Numbered from the stretch's first letter, positions 28,831-38,774 are shown. The stretch: DNA of 64,000 nucleotides from Achromobacter spanius (GCF_029637605.1 NZ_CP121261.1:5518001-5582000), one strand, 5' to 3'. The notes: a model not told the origin generated them from the sequence alone. Numbers and translations are program-made.

Positions 28831-29757
28831 ATGCGTATCCTTGTCATCGGCGGCACGGGTTTCATCGGCCGTCACCTGATTGCCCGGCTTTCCGGCGACC
28901 TGCACCAGATCATCGTGCCGACCCGCCTGTTGGCGCGCGGCAGCGAACTGCAAGTCCATCCCACCACCACGCTCATCCAGACCGACATCCATGACGATGC
29001 CGCGCTGGACGAACTGGTCACGGGTTGCGACGTGGTGGTGAACCTGGTGGGCATCCTGCACGGCAACGTCGGCAAGCCCTACGGCTCGGATTTTGCGCGC
29101 GCGCACGTACATCTGCCGCAACGCATTGCGCGGGCCTGCCAGCGCCATGGCGTCCGCCGCTTGCTGCACATCAGCGCGCTAGGCGCCGATTCGCAGGGCG
29201 ACAGCATGTACCAGCGTTCCAAGGGCGATGGCGAAGCCGCCATCAAAAGCGAATTTTCATCCGGCAACGACGGCGGCTGGACCATTTTCCGTCCGTCGGT
29301 CATCTTCGGCCCGGACGACAATTTCACCAATATGTTTGCATCACTGGCTCGCTGGCTGCCGGTCTTGCCCTTGGCCGGCGCGCACTCGCGCATGCAACCG
29401 GTGTATGTGGGCGACGTGGTGGCAGCCATGGCGACGGCGCTGGGCGATACCCACACCTGCGGCAAGACGTACGAGTTGGGTGGGCCGCAGATCTACACGC
29501 TGGGCGAGATCGCCCGCTTGTGCGCCGCCTGGAGCGGTAACCCGCGGCCCGTGATTCCCGTGCCCATGGGGGTGGGGCGCATGCAGGCGCGCCTGTTCGA
29601 GTGCATGCCGGGCGAACCCCTGATGTCGCGTGACAACCTGGATTCCTTGCGCCGCGACAACATCTGCGTGGGTCCGATCGCGCCCGAATTGCATGTGGTG
29701 CCGACGGGCCTGGAGGCCGTGGCGCCACGTTATCTGCAGCGCACTACCCAGGCTTAG
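28831..29757 (+). CDS. NDUFA9-like NAD(P)-binding Rossmann protein
   Basis: A 308-residue atypical short-chain dehydrogenase/epimerase. The nucleotide motif [10 protein letters not shown] is at residues 7-16. The region [25 protein letters not shown] has the Y-x-x-x-K arrangement, followed by [13 protein letters not shown]. This set is typical of proteins related to the complex I assembly/accessory subunit NDUFA9. Its physiological role in bacteria is not established. Its last 4 bp overlap the end of the convergent ruvA. Confidence 0.82.
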   Translation: MRILVIGGTGFIGRHLIARLSGDLHQIIVPTRLLARGSELQVHPTTTLIQTDIHDDAALDELVTGCDVVVNLVGILHGNVGKPYGSDFARAHVHLPQRIARACQRHGVRRLLHISALGADSQGDSMYQRSKGDGEAAIKSEFSSGNDGGWTIFRPSVIFGPDDNFTNMFASLARWLPVLPLAGAHSRMQPVYVGDVVAAMATALGDTHTCGKTYELGGPQIYTLGEIARLCAAWSGNPRPVIPVPMGVGRMQARLFECMPGEPLMSRDNLDSLRRDNICVGPIAPELHVVPTGLEAVAPRYLQRTTQA

Positions 29758-30326
29758 CGCGCCAGTGCCTTGAGCGCCTGCTTGATGCCGTCGGACACGC
29801 CCACGCCTTCGGGCAGCGTCTTCAACGCCGACAGCGATTCCTTTTCCGAATAGCCCAACGCCAGCAGCGCGTTCAGGATGTCCGACTGGTTGTCCGGCGT
29901 GGCGTGCGAGCTGGCGCCGATGTCCGCGCCAAGCTTGCCGCGCATTTCCAGCAACAGCCGTTCGGCGGTCTTCTTGCCGATGCCGGGCACGCGCGTCAGG
30001 CGACCGGTTTCCTGCAAGGTGATGGCCTGCGCAAGGTCAGCCACCGACATGCCGGACAGCACCGACAGCGCCGTGCGCGCGCCGATGCCGCTGACCTTGA
30101 TCAGCTCGCGAAACGCGCTGCGTTCGCTGGCGGTGCCAAAGCCGTAAAGGATGTGCGCATCTTCACGCACCGTCAGGTGGGTATAAAGCGTGACGCGCGC
30201 GCCAGTCTCCGGCAGCGAATACAGCGTGCTCATGGACACGTCGATGTCATACCCCAAGCCGCCCACGTCCACGCAGATGGTGGGAGGCAGCTTTTCGATC
30301 AGGGTTCCGGTAATGCGTCCGATCAT
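29754..30326 (-). CDS. ruvA: Holliday junction DNA-binding protein RuvA
   Basis: A 190-residue protein with the N-terminal OB fold ([30 protein letters not shown]), two helix-hairpin-helix motifs ([18 protein letters not shown] and [19 protein letters not shown]) and the C-terminal RuvB-contacting domain. It is downstream of ruvC on the same strand with a 140-bp gap, and probably lies at the end of the dusB-fis-purH-ruvC run. Confidence 0.96.
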   Translation of the reverse strand: MIGRITGTLIEKLPPTICVDVGGLGYDIDVSMSTLYSLPETGARVTLYTHLTVREDAHILYGFGTASERSAFRELIKVSGIGARTALSVLSGMSVADLAQAITLQETGRLTRVPGIGKKTAERLLLEMRGKLGADIGASSHATPDNQSDILNALLALGYSEKESLSALKTLPEGVGVSDGIKQALKALAR

Positions 30327-30466
30327 GGTGATGATGGCCTGGTAGCAATGGCGCGCGCGGAATGCGCGGCGAATGCGGGCATTCTATACGCGCAAGAGGC
30401 AGTGCGAGGCGGGTGGGTGACTTGTCCGCGCGCAGTACTTGAATGCCGCGCGGCACTTGGCGGGAA

Positions 30467-31015
30467 TCAGCCGATCAAGCGGCCGTTGCGAAAGCGGGTC
30501 TTGCCGCCCATGCGCAATGCCGTGCCCAGCTGTTCCAGCTTGTCCTGCAAGGGGCCGACGTGCGCGTGGCAGATGGCGCAGGCCAGGGCGTCGGCAGAGT
30601 CGGGCGCGGGCACGCCGTCCAGCGACAGCAGATGCTGCACCATCATCTGCACCTGCTCCTTGGCGGCGCGGCCGGTGCCCACCACGGCCTTCTTGATCTG
30701 CAAGGCCGTGTACTCATGCACCGCCAGCGAACTGTCCGCCAAGGCGCACAGCGCCGCGCCCCGGGCCTGGCCCAGCAGCAGCGTGGACGCGGGGTTGGTG
30801 TTCAAAAAGACGATTTCAAGCGCGGCGACGTCGGGTTGCGTGTCGCGCGCCACTTCGCGCAGATTGTCCAGAATGACTTTCAGGCGCTCGGCCAGCGTCA
30901 GCGCCGGCGGGACCACGATGGTCCCGCTGGCCACGTAGCGCAGCCGCGAGCCCTCGGCATCGATCACACCGAAGCCGGTGCGGCGCAAGCCGGGATCGAT
31001 GCCCAGGACGCGCAT
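30467..31015 (-). CDS. ruvC: Crossover junction endodeoxyribonuclease RuvC
   Basis: A 182-residue Holliday junction resolvase beginning [19 protein letters not shown], where the first catalytic Asp is residue 7. Further acidic residues appear in [11 protein letters not shown] (Glu) and near the C-terminus ([12 protein letters not shown]). Its ATG shares one base with the purH stop codon (TGATG), so translation of ruvC is coupled to purine biosynthesis gene purH. Confidence 0.96.
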   Translation of the reverse strand: MRVLGIDPGLRRTGFGVIDAEGSRLRYVASGTIVVPPALTLAERLKVILDNLREVARDTQPDVAALEIVFLNTNPASTLLLGQARGAALCALADSSLAVHEYTALQIKKAVVGTGRAAKEQVQMMVQHLLSLDGVPAPDSADALACAICHAHVGPLQDKLEQLGTALRMGGKTRFRNGRLIG

Positions 31016-32604
31016 CAGTGGCGGAAGTGGCGGGTGCCGGTCAGCACCATGGCGATGCCGTGCTCGTCGGCCGCCGCGATGACTTCATCGTCACGCATGC
31101 TGCCGCCGGGCTGGATGACGCAGGTCGCGCCCGCCGCCACCACCACGTCCAGGCCATCGCGGAACGGGAAGAAAGCGTCCGACGCCACGGCCGAGCCTTG
31201 CAGCGTCAGGCCGGCGTTTTCCGCCTTGATCGACGCAATGCGCGCCGAGTCGATGCGGCTCATCTGGCCGGCGCCCACGCCCAAGGTCATGCCGCCGCCC
31301 ACGAAGACGATGGCGTTGGACTTGACGTATTTGGCAACCTTCCAGGCGAAAGCCAGGTCGTTCATTTCCTGCTCGGTGGGCTGGCGCTTGCTGACCACCT
31401 TCAGGGCATCGCGCGGCACGTTGTAGGCGTCCGGGCTTTGCACCAGCCAGCCGCCACCCACGCGCTTGATGTCGAAGGCGTTCTGGCCCACGCCCATCGG
31501 CACTTCCAGCACGCGCACGTTCTTCTTGGCGGCCAGGATGGCCAGCGCGGCGCCGTCATAGGCCGGGGCCAGCAGCACTTCCATGAACTGGCCGCTGACG
31601 GCTTCGGCCGTGGCCGCGTCCACCGGGCGGTTGAAGGCGATGATGCCGCCGAACGCGGACGTCGGGTCGGTCTTGAACGCTTGCTGGTAGGCGCCCAGCG
31701 TGTCGGCTGCCACGGCCACGCCGCAGGGGTTGGCGTGCTTGACGATGACGCAGGCGGGCGCGTCGAAGCTGCGCGCGCATTCCCATGCGGCGTCGGCGTC
31801 GGCGATGTTGTTGTAGGACAGTTCCTTGCCCTGCAGTTGGCGGTAGTTGCCCAACAGGCCGGCCGGACGCTGCGCGTCCACATAGAAGGCGGCGGTCTGG
31901 TGGGGGTTTTCGCCATAACGCAGCGCTTGCTCTTGCTTGACCTGCAAGGTCAGCGTGCCGGGCCATTCGTTACGGGCCGGCACGGCTTCCTGGGCCGGCT
32001 CGGCTTCGGCGAGGCTGGTCAGGTAGGCGGCGATGGCACCGTCGTAGGCGGCCGTGTGGGCGTAAACCTTCGAGGCCAGCGCCAGGCGCAGGCCATAGGA
32101 CGTGCTGCCGTTCTTGTCCATTTCGGTCAGCACGCGCGAATAGTCCACCGGGTCGATCACGACCGTCACGCCCCCCGCTTCGGTGCCGTGGTTCTTGGCG
32201 GCCGCGCGCAGCATGGCCGGGCCGCCGATGTCGATGTTCTCGACCGCGTCGGCAAACGTGCAATCAGGCTTGGCCACCGTTTCACGGAACGGGTACAGGT
32301 TGACCACCAGCATGTCGATGCGATCGATGCCCGCTGCCTTGATGGTGTCCATGTGCTCGGCGCTGTCGCGACGGGCCAGGAGGCCGCCGTGAATCTTGGG
32401 GTGCAGCGTCTTGACGCGGCCATCCAGGATTTCCGGCGAACCGGTGTGGGCGGCCACTTCGGTGACGGTCAGGCCGGCGTCGGCCAGCAACTTGGCGGTG
32501 CCGCCGGTTGACAGCAGGCGCACGCCACGCGCGGCCAGGGCGCGGGCAAATTCAACGATGCCGGTCTTGTCGGACACCGAAAGCAGGGCGGTTTCGATTT
32601 TCAT
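31015..32604 (-). CDS. purH: Bifunctional AICAR formyltransferase / IMP cyclohydrolase
   Basis: A 529-residue enzyme for the last two steps of IMP synthesis. The N-terminal MGS-like cyclohydrolase domain covers about residues 1-195 ([17 protein letters not shown], then STGGTAKLL), and the formyltransferase domain follows ([27 protein letters not shown]). It lies between fis and ruvC; the fis-purH gap is 105 bp. Confidence 0.97.
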   Translation of the reverse strand: MKIETALLSVSDKTGIVEFARALAARGVRLLSTGGTAKLLADAGLTVTEVAAHTGSPEILDGRVKTLHPKIHGGLLARRDSAEHMDTIKAAGIDRIDMLVVNLYPFRETVAKPDCTFADAVENIDIGGPAMLRAAAKNHGTEAGGVTVVIDPVDYSRVLTEMDKNGSTSYGLRLALASKVYAHTAAYDGAIAAYLTSLAEAEPAQEAVPARNEWPGTLTLQVKQEQALRYGENPHQTAAFYVDAQRPAGLLGNYRQLQGKELSYNNIADADAAWECARSFDAPACVIVKHANPCGVAVAADTLGAYQQAFKTDPTSAFGGIIAFNRPVDAATAEAVSGQFMEVLLAPAYDGAALAILAAKKNVRVLEVPMGVGQNAFDIKRVGGGWLVQSPDAYNVPRDALKVVSKRQPTEQEMNDLAFAWKVAKYVKSNAIVFVGGGMTLGVGAGQMSRIDSARIASIKAENAGLTLQGSAVASDAFFPFRDGLDVVVAAGATCVIQPGGSMRDDEVIAAADEHGIAMVLTGTRHFRH

Positions 32605-32709
32605 GGTGGGGGACGGGAGTCGGGCGGTGCGCCTTTCTCGTTCAGGTCAGGATGGGAAATCGGCGTGGGAGAGGGTGGCGCCCGCCGGGGGGCCGCCCTC
32701 GCGGAAAAG

Positions 32710-32949
32710 CTATACCTGGATATTGTGCGCCAGCAACTTCTTGCGCAGGGTGTTGCGGGTGATGCCCAGCATTTCAGACGCGCGCGACTGGTTGCCGCCT
32801 GATCGCTCCAGCGCCACTTCAAGCACCGGGCGTTCAACGCAGCGCATCACCATGTCCCACATATCGTGGGGCTCGGATTCACCCAAGTCTTCGAAATAGC
32901 GCTCCAGGCTGGCGCGCACGCATTCTTCCAGGACATCTTTCTTGCTCAT
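32710..32949 (-). CDS. fis: Fis-family nucleoid-associated DNA-binding protein
   Basis: A 79-residue protein. The C-terminal helix-turn-helix is NQSRASEMLGITRNTLRKKL, the Fis signature, preceded by PVLEVALERSGG. It is shorter at the N-terminus than E. coli Fis (98 residues), as is usual in beta-proteobacteria. It follows dusB by 36 bp on the same strand, matching the ancestral dusB-fis operon. Role: DNA bending and global regulation. Confidence 0.93.
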   Translation of the reverse strand: MSKKDVLEECVRASLERYFEDLGESEPHDMWDMVMRCVERPVLEVALERSGGNQSRASEMLGITRNTLRKKLLAHNIQV

Positions 32950-32985
32950 TTGAGTACAGATATTTTTATGTTGGTGTTGAGGCGG

Positions 32986-34017
32986 TCATGCCGCCAGCAG
33001 GGCTTCTGCGACCGGCGCCGGGTGGGGCTCGCCGTCGCGCGAGAGGGTGTCGAACCAATCCGACACCGCCCGCCACTGGTCGCGGGTATTGTCGATCAGG
33101 TTCATGCGGGCGCAGAACGAATCCGCGCCCGGCAGGCCGTCCAGGTACCAGCCGATATGCTTGCGCGCCGTGCGTACGCCGGTGTGCTCGCCATAGAAGC
33201 GGTAGTGGTCGTCGAGATGTTCAAGCAACAGCTCGCGCATTTCCCCATGGGAGGGCGGGGCCAGTGATACGCCCGTGCGCAAATAGTGATCGATTTCGCG
33301 GAAGATCCAGGGACGGCCCTGTGCCGCCCGGCCAATCATGACCGCGTCGGCGCCAGTGTAATCCAGGACGTGCTTGGCTTTTTCAGGAGAGTCGATATCT
33401 CCGTTTGCGATCACGGGGATGGTCAGCTCGGCCTTGACGGCGCGGATAGTGTCATATTCCGCCTCGCCCGTATAGAGGTCGGCGCGGGTGCGGCCGTGCA
33501 GCGTCAGGGCCGCGATGCCGGCATTTTCGGCCAGCTTGGCCACGCGCAAGGCGTTGCGGCTGTCTCGGTCCCAACCCGTGCGGGTCTTCAGGGTGACCGG
33601 CACGCCCAGCGGCGCGCAGGCCGACACCACGGCGTCCAGAATGCGGACGATCAGGTCTTCATGGCGCAGCAGCGCCGACCCCGACGCCACGTTGCACACT
33701 TTCTTGACCGGGCAACCCATGTTGATGTCGATGATGCGCGCGCCCTTGCCGGCATTGAAAACGGCGGCCTCGGCCATCATGGCGGGGTCGGCGCCCGCGA
33801 TCTGGACCGAAATGGGGGCAATTTCGCCGTCGTGGTTCAGACGGCGCGACGTTTTGACGCTGTCCCACAGCTTGGGGTTGCTGGCGGCCATTTCGGACAC
33901 GGCATAGCCCGCCCCCAACTTCTTGCAAAGTTGACGGAACGGACGGTCCGTCACGCCCGCCATGGGCGCGACTAGAACGTTGTTGGGAAGGGTCCACTGG
34001 CCTATGCGCATGGTCAC
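32986..34017 (-). CDS. dusB: tRNA-dihydrouridine synthase B
   Basis: A 343-residue FMN-dependent TIM-barrel enzyme that reduces uridines in tRNA. It shows APMAGVTDRPFRQLCKKLGA, the GCPVKKVCNVASGSALLR motif with the catalytic Cys, and IPVIANGDIDSPEKA and GADAVMIGRAAQGRPWIF typical of DusB. It is the first gene of the dusB-fis pair. The C-terminal helical domain is present. Confidence 0.96.
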   Translation of the reverse strand: MTMRIGQWTLPNNVLVAPMAGVTDRPFRQLCKKLGAGYAVSEMAASNPKLWDSVKTSRRLNHDGEIAPISVQIAGADPAMMAEAAVFNAGKGARIIDINMGCPVKKVCNVASGSALLRHEDLIVRILDAVVSACAPLGVPVTLKTRTGWDRDSRNALRVAKLAENAGIAALTLHGRTRADLYTGEAEYDTIRAVKAELTIPVIANGDIDSPEKAKHVLDYTGADAVMIGRAAQGRPWIFREIDHYLRTGVSLAPPSHGEMRELLLEHLDDHYRFYGEHTGVRTARKHIGWYLDGLPGADSFCARMNLIDNTRDQWRAVSDWFDTLSRDGEPHPAPVAEALLAA

Positions 34018-34176
34018 ATTTTAACCGGCTCGATCAAACCCCCATTTTTCGAGGGCGATCGCTTGGTAACAAGAAGGGAGAAATCAGGCGGATCCGGCCC
34101 CATTCCTGGGGCCGATTTCAGGGCGTACCTCAGGCCCCTTCTCAGGGCCGGATCGCGAGATCGGATGGGGGGAGGG

Positions 34177-35343
34177 TCAGGCGCGGAAACCTTGCAGCAG
34201 ATGCTGGGCCAGCGGGGCGCGCAACGGCGAAGCCAGATCCATTCCCAGCAAGGCCAGCCCGCAGGCATGTTCCACCGGGGCCAGACCGGTCGCGAACACG
34301 CGCGGCATCAAATCAGTCAGACCCGCGGTGATGGCGCGGTCGATGTGGCGGGCCTGGGCGAACTCGGTCAACAGGGACGACGGGCTGGATTCGGGCCGGG
34401 CCAGCCAGCCGGTCAGCGTCTGGGCCAACCGGGCGGCGTCGCGCAAGCCCAGGTTCAGGCCCTGGCCGGCGACGGGATGCAGGGTCTGGGCGGCGTTGCC
34501 GATGGCGGCCACGCGCCCGTGCACCTGGGCGCGGCGGGCGGCCAGCGCCAGCGGAAAAACGTGGCGGGGCGCTTGGCTGGATAGCCGGCCCAGGCGGTCG
34601 CCAAAGGCGGCGGACAGCGCCGACGAAAACGCCGTGTTGTCCAGCCCGGCCAGTTCCTGGGCTCGTTCCGGCGCGCTGCACCAGACCACCGAATAGGCGT
34701 CCGGCGTCTGCGGATGAGGCAGCAGGGCCAGCGGGCCTTCGGAAGTAAAGCGTTCCCAGGCCCAGCCTCGGCGTGGCAGCGTGGCGTGGGCGGTCGTCAG
34801 TACGGCATGCTGGCCATAGTCGCGGCGCACGTCGGTGGCGCCCGCGCCGTCGGACTGCACGGCGATCTGGCACAGCAGGGTGTGGTCGCCTTGCGTGATG
34901 TGCACGCCGTCCGCGTCCTGGCGTTCGATCACGGCAGACGGGCCGGGCAGCACGGTGACGCCACAGGCCGCCACGCGCTCGTCCAACTTGGCGTGCAAGC
35001 CGGAATAGGCCACCACGCTGCCCAACTGCGGCACGCCGAAATCCGTGTGCTGAATGACAGTGCGGCCCAGCCGTCCGCGCTGCGACACATGGATGTTGCG
35101 GATATCAGCCGACCGCTCGGGCCAGGCCTGCAACGATTCCAGCAACACGCGGCTGCCGTGGTTCATGGCCAGCACGCGGGGATCCGCGGCAGGCACGGCG
35201 GCGGGGGTGGCCGGGGCCGGCGCGGTGCCGGAGAGCAGGGCGATGCGCGCCGGGTCCGGCGCCACACGCGCCAGCATCAGGGCCAGCACGCGGCCTACGG
35301 GGCCGGCGCCAAGAATCGCAATGTCGAAGGCGGATGCAGTCAT
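34177..35343 (-). CDS. UbiH/COQ6-family FAD-dependent hydroxylase
   Basis: A 388-residue flavin monooxygenase, probably for ubiquinone ring hydroxylation. The FAD motif is ILGAGPVGRVLALMLAR at the N-terminus, and the second flavin motif AIGNAAQTLHPVAGQGLNLG closely follows the UbiH pattern. Between them is the short DG-type motif (IAVQSDGAGATDVR) in a variant form. pepP, its frequent neighbour in proteobacteria, lies on the same strand upstream with a TM2 gene inserted between them on the opposite strand. UbiH is likelier than UbiI or UbiF, but this needs a tree. Confidence 0.82.
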   Translation of the reverse strand: MTASAFDIAILGAGPVGRVLALMLARVAPDPARIALLSGTAPAPATPAAVPAADPRVLAMNHGSRVLLESLQAWPERSADIRNIHVSQRGRLGRTVIQHTDFGVPQLGSVVAYSGLHAKLDERVAACGVTVLPGPSAVIERQDADGVHITQGDHTLLCQIAVQSDGAGATDVRRDYGQHAVLTTAHATLPRRGWAWERFTSEGPLALLPHPQTPDAYSVVWCSAPERAQELAGLDNTAFSSALSAAFGDRLGRLSSQAPRHVFPLALAARRAQVHGRVAAIGNAAQTLHPVAGQGLNLGLRDAARLAQTLTGWLARPESSPSSLLTEFAQARHIDRAITAGLTDLMPRVFATGLAPVEHACGLALLGMDLASPLRAPLAQHLLQGFRA

Positions 35344-35401
35344 GCCGGGATTTTAACCGTCCACTACAATCCGGCACAGCCAGCGCGGCCGGCCGCGCCT
35401 C

Positions 35402-35441
35402 AGCCTTTACGGTTGATCCCCACCCTTTACGGCAGATCCCC
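35402..35441. repeat. Duplicated 20-bp segment before the TM2 gene
   Basis: CCTTTACGGTTGATCCCCAC is followed directly by a second copy differing at three positions, CCTTTACGGCAGATCCCCAT, the last two bases of which begin the TM2 start codon. The duplication therefore sits in the ribosome-binding region; no standard purine-rich ribosome site is seen. Confidence 0.65.
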
Positions 35442-35906
35442 ATGACGCAGGTTCAGGCTTCCCCTTCACTGTCCGCCGCACCCGCCCGACGTCCGCGCGG
35501 CAAGGTCGCCGTGGGGCTGCTGGCTTGCCTGTTCGGTTGGCTGGGCGCGCACTGGTGGTATCTGGGTCGCCGTTACGCTTGGGCGGTGACGTTGCTGGCG
35601 GCAGTCAGCCTGTTCTGTGCGTTCCGCTATTACCCGGTCTGGTACGACAACCCCGCCTTCTTTCTGTTGTTCATTCCGATGATCGACGGGTTCATTGAAA
35701 GCGCGGTGTTTTCGCTGATGTCCGACGAGAAATTCGACCGGCGCTACAACCCCGGGCAGAGCCGGCCCACGTCCACGGGCTGGGGGCCGGTGCTGGTGGC
35801 GCTGCTGGCGTGCCTGGTGGGGTCGGTGGTGTCGATGTTCGCCATCGCCATGGTGGTGGTCTACGTCTGGGTGGCCATGGGCTGGCTGGACGGCCTGGTG
35901 CTGTAG
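35442..35906 (+). CDS. TM2-domain membrane protein
   Basis: A 154-residue protein with a basic N-terminus and the TM2 signature (CLFGWLGAHWWYLGRRYAW), followed by further hydrophobic segments, including ALLACLVGSVVSMFAIAMVV near the C-terminus. The function of TM2 proteins in bacteria is unclear. The start at 35442 lies at the second copy of a duplicated 20-bp segment. It is flanked by ubiH-like and pepP genes on the other strand. Confidence 0.78.
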   Translation: MTQVQASPSLSAAPARRPRGKVAVGLLACLFGWLGAHWWYLGRRYAWAVTLLAAVSLFCAFRYYPVWYDNPAFFLLFIPMIDGFIESAVFSLMSDEKFDRRYNPGQSRPTSTGWGPVLVALLACLVGSVVSMFAIAMVVVYVWVAMGWLDGLVL

Positions 35907-35947
35907 TTCCAGTCCACGCGCGGTTTCTCTCGCCCGCCCGCCCGCGC

Positions 35948-37291
35948 CTATTCGCGCATCAATGCTTCGATCTCGGTGGCCTCCACCGGCACGCCGCGCG
36001 TGATCAGTTCGCAGCCTTCGTCCGTGACCAGGGCATCGTCTTCCGTGCGGATACCGATGTTCCAGTAGCTTTCCGGCACGTCGTCCGCCGGACGCACGTA
36101 GATGCCCGGTTCAATCGTCAGCATCATGCCGCGTTCCAGCTTGCGCCACGGCCGATCGCCGCCTTGCGCGGGGCCGGGCTGTCGGTAGTCGCCCGCGTCA
36201 TGGACGTCCAGGCCCAGCCAATGGCCGGTGCGATGCATGTAGAAGCGGCTGTAGTCGCCGGATTCCAGCACGCCATCCAGCGACCCTTTCAGTAATTTCA
36301 AATCCAGCATGCCTTGCGCCAGCACGCGCAAGGCGGCTTCGTGGCCATCATTGAACGTGCGTCCGGGGGCTGTCGCGGCCGCGGCGGCTTGCTGGGCCGC
36401 TACCGTCAGGTCATACAGCGCGCGCTGCGGGCCGCTGTAGCGTCCGTTCACGGGGAAGGTCCGGGTGATGTCGCTGGCGTAGCTGTCGACTTCGCAGCCT
36501 GCATCGATCAGGACCAGGTCCCCATCGCGCAGCACGGCTTCGCCGGCCGGGTAGTGCAGCACGCAGGCATTGGCGCCCGCGGCCACGATGCTGTTGTAGG
36601 CCACGGCTTGCGCGCCGTGGCGGCGGAATTCGTACAGCAATTCCGCTTCAAGCTCGTACTCGTGCATGCCGGGGCGGGTGACCCGCATGGCGCGCGCGTG
36701 GGCACCGGCCGATATCTTGGCGGCGCGCCGCATGGTGGCGATTTCGGTCGGGTCCTTGATCAGGCGCATTTCCGCCAACCAGGCGCGGATGTCCTGTTGG
36801 CGGGCGGGCGGCGCGTGGCCCGCGCGGCCTGCGTCGCGCGCGGCGGCCAGCCAGCGGTGCAGGCGCCCGTCACTGCGCTTGTCGCCCGCCAGCGGCGCAT
36901 AAAGCGTGGGCTGGTCCTGCATCAGTTTGGGAATCAACTCCTCCAGCGCATCGATCGGATGGGCATCGTCAAAGCCGAAGTACTCGGCCGCCGCCTCGGG
37001 GCCGAACCGCTTGCCTTCCCAGATTTCATGTTCAACATGGCGCGGCCGGCAGAACAGCAATGCGCGGTCCGTGGCGCCCGCGATCAGCACCAGCCAGGCC
37101 CCGGGTTCGGTAAAGCCGGTGAGGTAGAAAAAATCGCTGTCGTGGCGGTACGGAAATTCGGCGTCGCGGTTGCGGATGGCTTCGGGGGCGGTCGGCAGGA
37201 TGGCGATGCCGCCGCCATCGGCGCGCATCCGTTCCATCAGGCGTTGGCGGCGGGCGACGAACGGGGCGATGTCGGCGGAAGGCAGGCTCAT
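35948..37291 (-). CDS. pepP: Xaa-Pro aminopeptidase
   Basis: A 447-residue M24B metallopeptidase that removes N-terminal residues preceding proline. The N-terminal creatinase-like domain (RHDSDFFYLTGFTEPGAWLVL) is followed by the pita-bread catalytic domain. Metal ligands can be seen in VLIDAGCEVDSYASDITRTF (two Asp), MHRTGHWLGLDVHD (His) and the two Glu of LTIEPGIYV and IRTEDD. Length matches E. coli PepP (441). Confidence 0.94.
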   Translation of the reverse strand: MSLPSADIAPFVARRQRLMERMRADGGGIAILPTAPEAIRNRDAEFPYRHDSDFFYLTGFTEPGAWLVLIAGATDRALLFCRPRHVEHEIWEGKRFGPEAAAEYFGFDDAHPIDALEELIPKLMQDQPTLYAPLAGDKRSDGRLHRWLAAARDAGRAGHAPPARQQDIRAWLAEMRLIKDPTEIATMRRAAKISAGAHARAMRVTRPGMHEYELEAELLYEFRRHGAQAVAYNSIVAAGANACVLHYPAGEAVLRDGDLVLIDAGCEVDSYASDITRTFPVNGRYSGPQRALYDLTVAAQQAAAAATAPGRTFNDGHEAALRVLAQGMLDLKLLKGSLDGVLESGDYSRFYMHRTGHWLGLDVHDAGDYRQPGPAQGGDRPWRKLERGMMLTIEPGIYVRPADDVPESYWNIGIRTEDDALVTDEGCELITRGVPVEATEIEALMRE

Positions 37292-37402
37292 GGCGGGCAG
37301 GGGCGCGAACCCCGCGAAAGATGTGGATTCGGCTTACTTTACCCCGCTATCGCGCGCAAACAACAGCGGATGCGGATCCCGCGAGCCTGGCACGGGATTC
37401 AC

Positions 37403-37430
37403 TGGACGGCCCGATTCGCGCTGCTACAAT
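37403..37430 (+). promoter_or_regulatory. Promoter of the manganese riboswitch transcript
   Basis: TGGACG (37403-37408) and TACAAT (37425-37430) are separated by 16 bp. The predicted start near 37437 is at the 5' edge of the riboswitch, as expected. Confidence 0.6.
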
Positions 37431-37436
37431 CGCGGC

Positions 37437-37620
37437 TCTGTCATTGGGGAGTAGCCATCCTTTGTCCCCAAAGGAGTTAGCGTCAACAGACTTGGTGGTT
37501 CAGTGCCGCGTAGCGGTTACTAGAACTCCATGGCGCTAACGGTTTCCATGCAAGCGGCATCGCCCGCCGCATGGATCAGCCAGGCGAGACCTTTGGCCGC
37601 GTAGCGTTCACCCTAGCCGG
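37437..37620 (+). promoter_or_regulatory. yybP-ykoY manganese riboswitch
   Basis: Both conserved internal-loop strands of this RNA family are present: GGGGAGTAGCC at 37447-37457 and GGCGAGACCTTTGGCC at about 37582-37597, separated by a long variable arm that includes the complementary pair GTTAGCG and CGCTAAC. By family knowledge the fold binds Mn2+ where the two loops meet and raises expression of Mn2+ exporters. It lies in the 380-bp gap before a cation exchanger gene, the expected context. Boundaries are approximate. Confidence 0.88.
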
Positions 37621-37671
37621 GCGAGCCGTTGCGTCGCGCCAATTGGTTTCTGCTCGTCCGGCTGCATTCAT

Positions 37672-38679
37672 ATGTTGCTCACCCTGTTTCTGTTTTTCCT
37701 GTCCGCGGCAGTGATTTACTTCGCCTGCGAATTCTTCGTCAATGGCGTGGAATGGGTCGGACACCGCTTCCACCTGGGCGCCACCGCCACCGGCACGATT
37801 CTGGCGGCCTTTGGCACGGCGTTGCCGGAAAGCGCGGTCACCTTCATGGCGGTCGTGTTCGGCGACACCCCTGAACAGAAAGACATCGGCGTCGGCGCGG
37901 CCATGGGCGGCCCGCTGGTGTTGGCCACCTTGGCGTACGCGGTGGTGGGTATTGCCCTGTGGCGCGCGCGCCGCGGCGGCCAGCCGGAAAAAGCCAACTG
38001 TATCAACGCGGACCAGCGCCGGTTGGCCCGCGACCAGGCCTGGTTCATGGGCATCTTCCTCTTCAAGGTGGGCCTGGGCCTGCTGGCCTTTGCGTGGAAG
38101 CCCTGGTTGGGCATCCTGTTCCTGGCCACCTACGGCATGTACGTCTGGCGCGAACTCAGCCATGACGAGGCGCGCGCCGACTGCGAAGACCTTGAGCCGC
38201 TCAAGCTGCGCCCCAGCGATACCGATCCGTCCATGTTCTGGGCCGCCACGCAAACCATCCTGGCGTTGGTCGTGATTGCCGGCGCCTCGCACGTGTTCGT
38301 GAACCAGATTGAGCTGCTGGGCATCGCCATGGGTGCGTCGCCACACGTGGCCGCCTTGCTGCTGGCGCCGGTTGCCACGGAGCTGCCCGAAATCATGAAT
38401 GCGCTGATCTGGGTGCGCCAAGGCAAGGAACGCCTGGCACTGGGCAATATCTCGGGCGCGATGATGATCCAGGCGACCATTCCCAGTTCCTTGGGGATCT
38501 TCATGACGCCCTGGTTGCTGGATGCACCGCTACTGGCGGCCGGCCTGTTCACCATGTTGTCGATCGGCCTGCTGTGGCTGCGCTTCCGCCGCTCAGCGAT
38601 GACCGTGCCGGCACTGTCGGCCGTGGGCGGTTTCTATGCATTGTTCGCCACCTATCTGGTTTGGCATTTCTACGCCTGA
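37672..38679 (+). CDS. CaCA-family sodium/calcium-type cation exchanger, probable Mn2+ exporter
   Basis: A 335-residue polytopic membrane protein with two inverted halves. Each half has a cation-binding alpha repeat: ATGTILAAFGTALPESAVTF in the first and LLLAPVATELPEIMNALIW in the second, each with the key acidic residue after Pro or Leu. The central loop is short and contains acidic residues (SHDEARADCEDLEP). CaCA proteins exchange Na+ or H+ for divalent cations. Here the upstream Mn2+ riboswitch argues that Mn2+ export is the physiological role. No clear ribosome site is visible before the ATG, which may be sequestered by the riboswitch expression platform. Confidence 0.85.
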   Translation: MLLTLFLFFLSAAVIYFACEFFVNGVEWVGHRFHLGATATGTILAAFGTALPESAVTFMAVVFGDTPEQKDIGVGAAMGGPLVLATLAYAVVGIALWRARRGGQPEKANCINADQRRLARDQAWFMGIFLFKVGLGLLAFAWKPWLGILFLATYGMYVWRELSHDEARADCEDLEPLKLRPSDTDPSMFWAATQTILALVVIAGASHVFVNQIELLGIAMGASPHVAALLLAPVATELPEIMNALIWVRQGKERLALGNISGAMMIQATIPSSLGIFMTPWLLDAPLLAAGLFTMLSIGLLWLRFRRSAMTVPALSAVGGFYALFATYLVWHFYA

Positions 38680-38774
38680 CGCTGGCAAGGCGAAGGTAAA
38701 AGCGGCACAAGGCTGACACGCTTCGTGCTGCTTTATCTTTTTTTGCATCGTTATGACGCTAAACCGCAAAAACC

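Noticed and set aside
37437..37620. M-box (Mg2+) riboswitch instead of yybP-ykoY
   Set aside because: The two conserved strands match the yybP-ykoY family and the gene is an exporter-type exchanger; M-box features were not found here or before mgtA.
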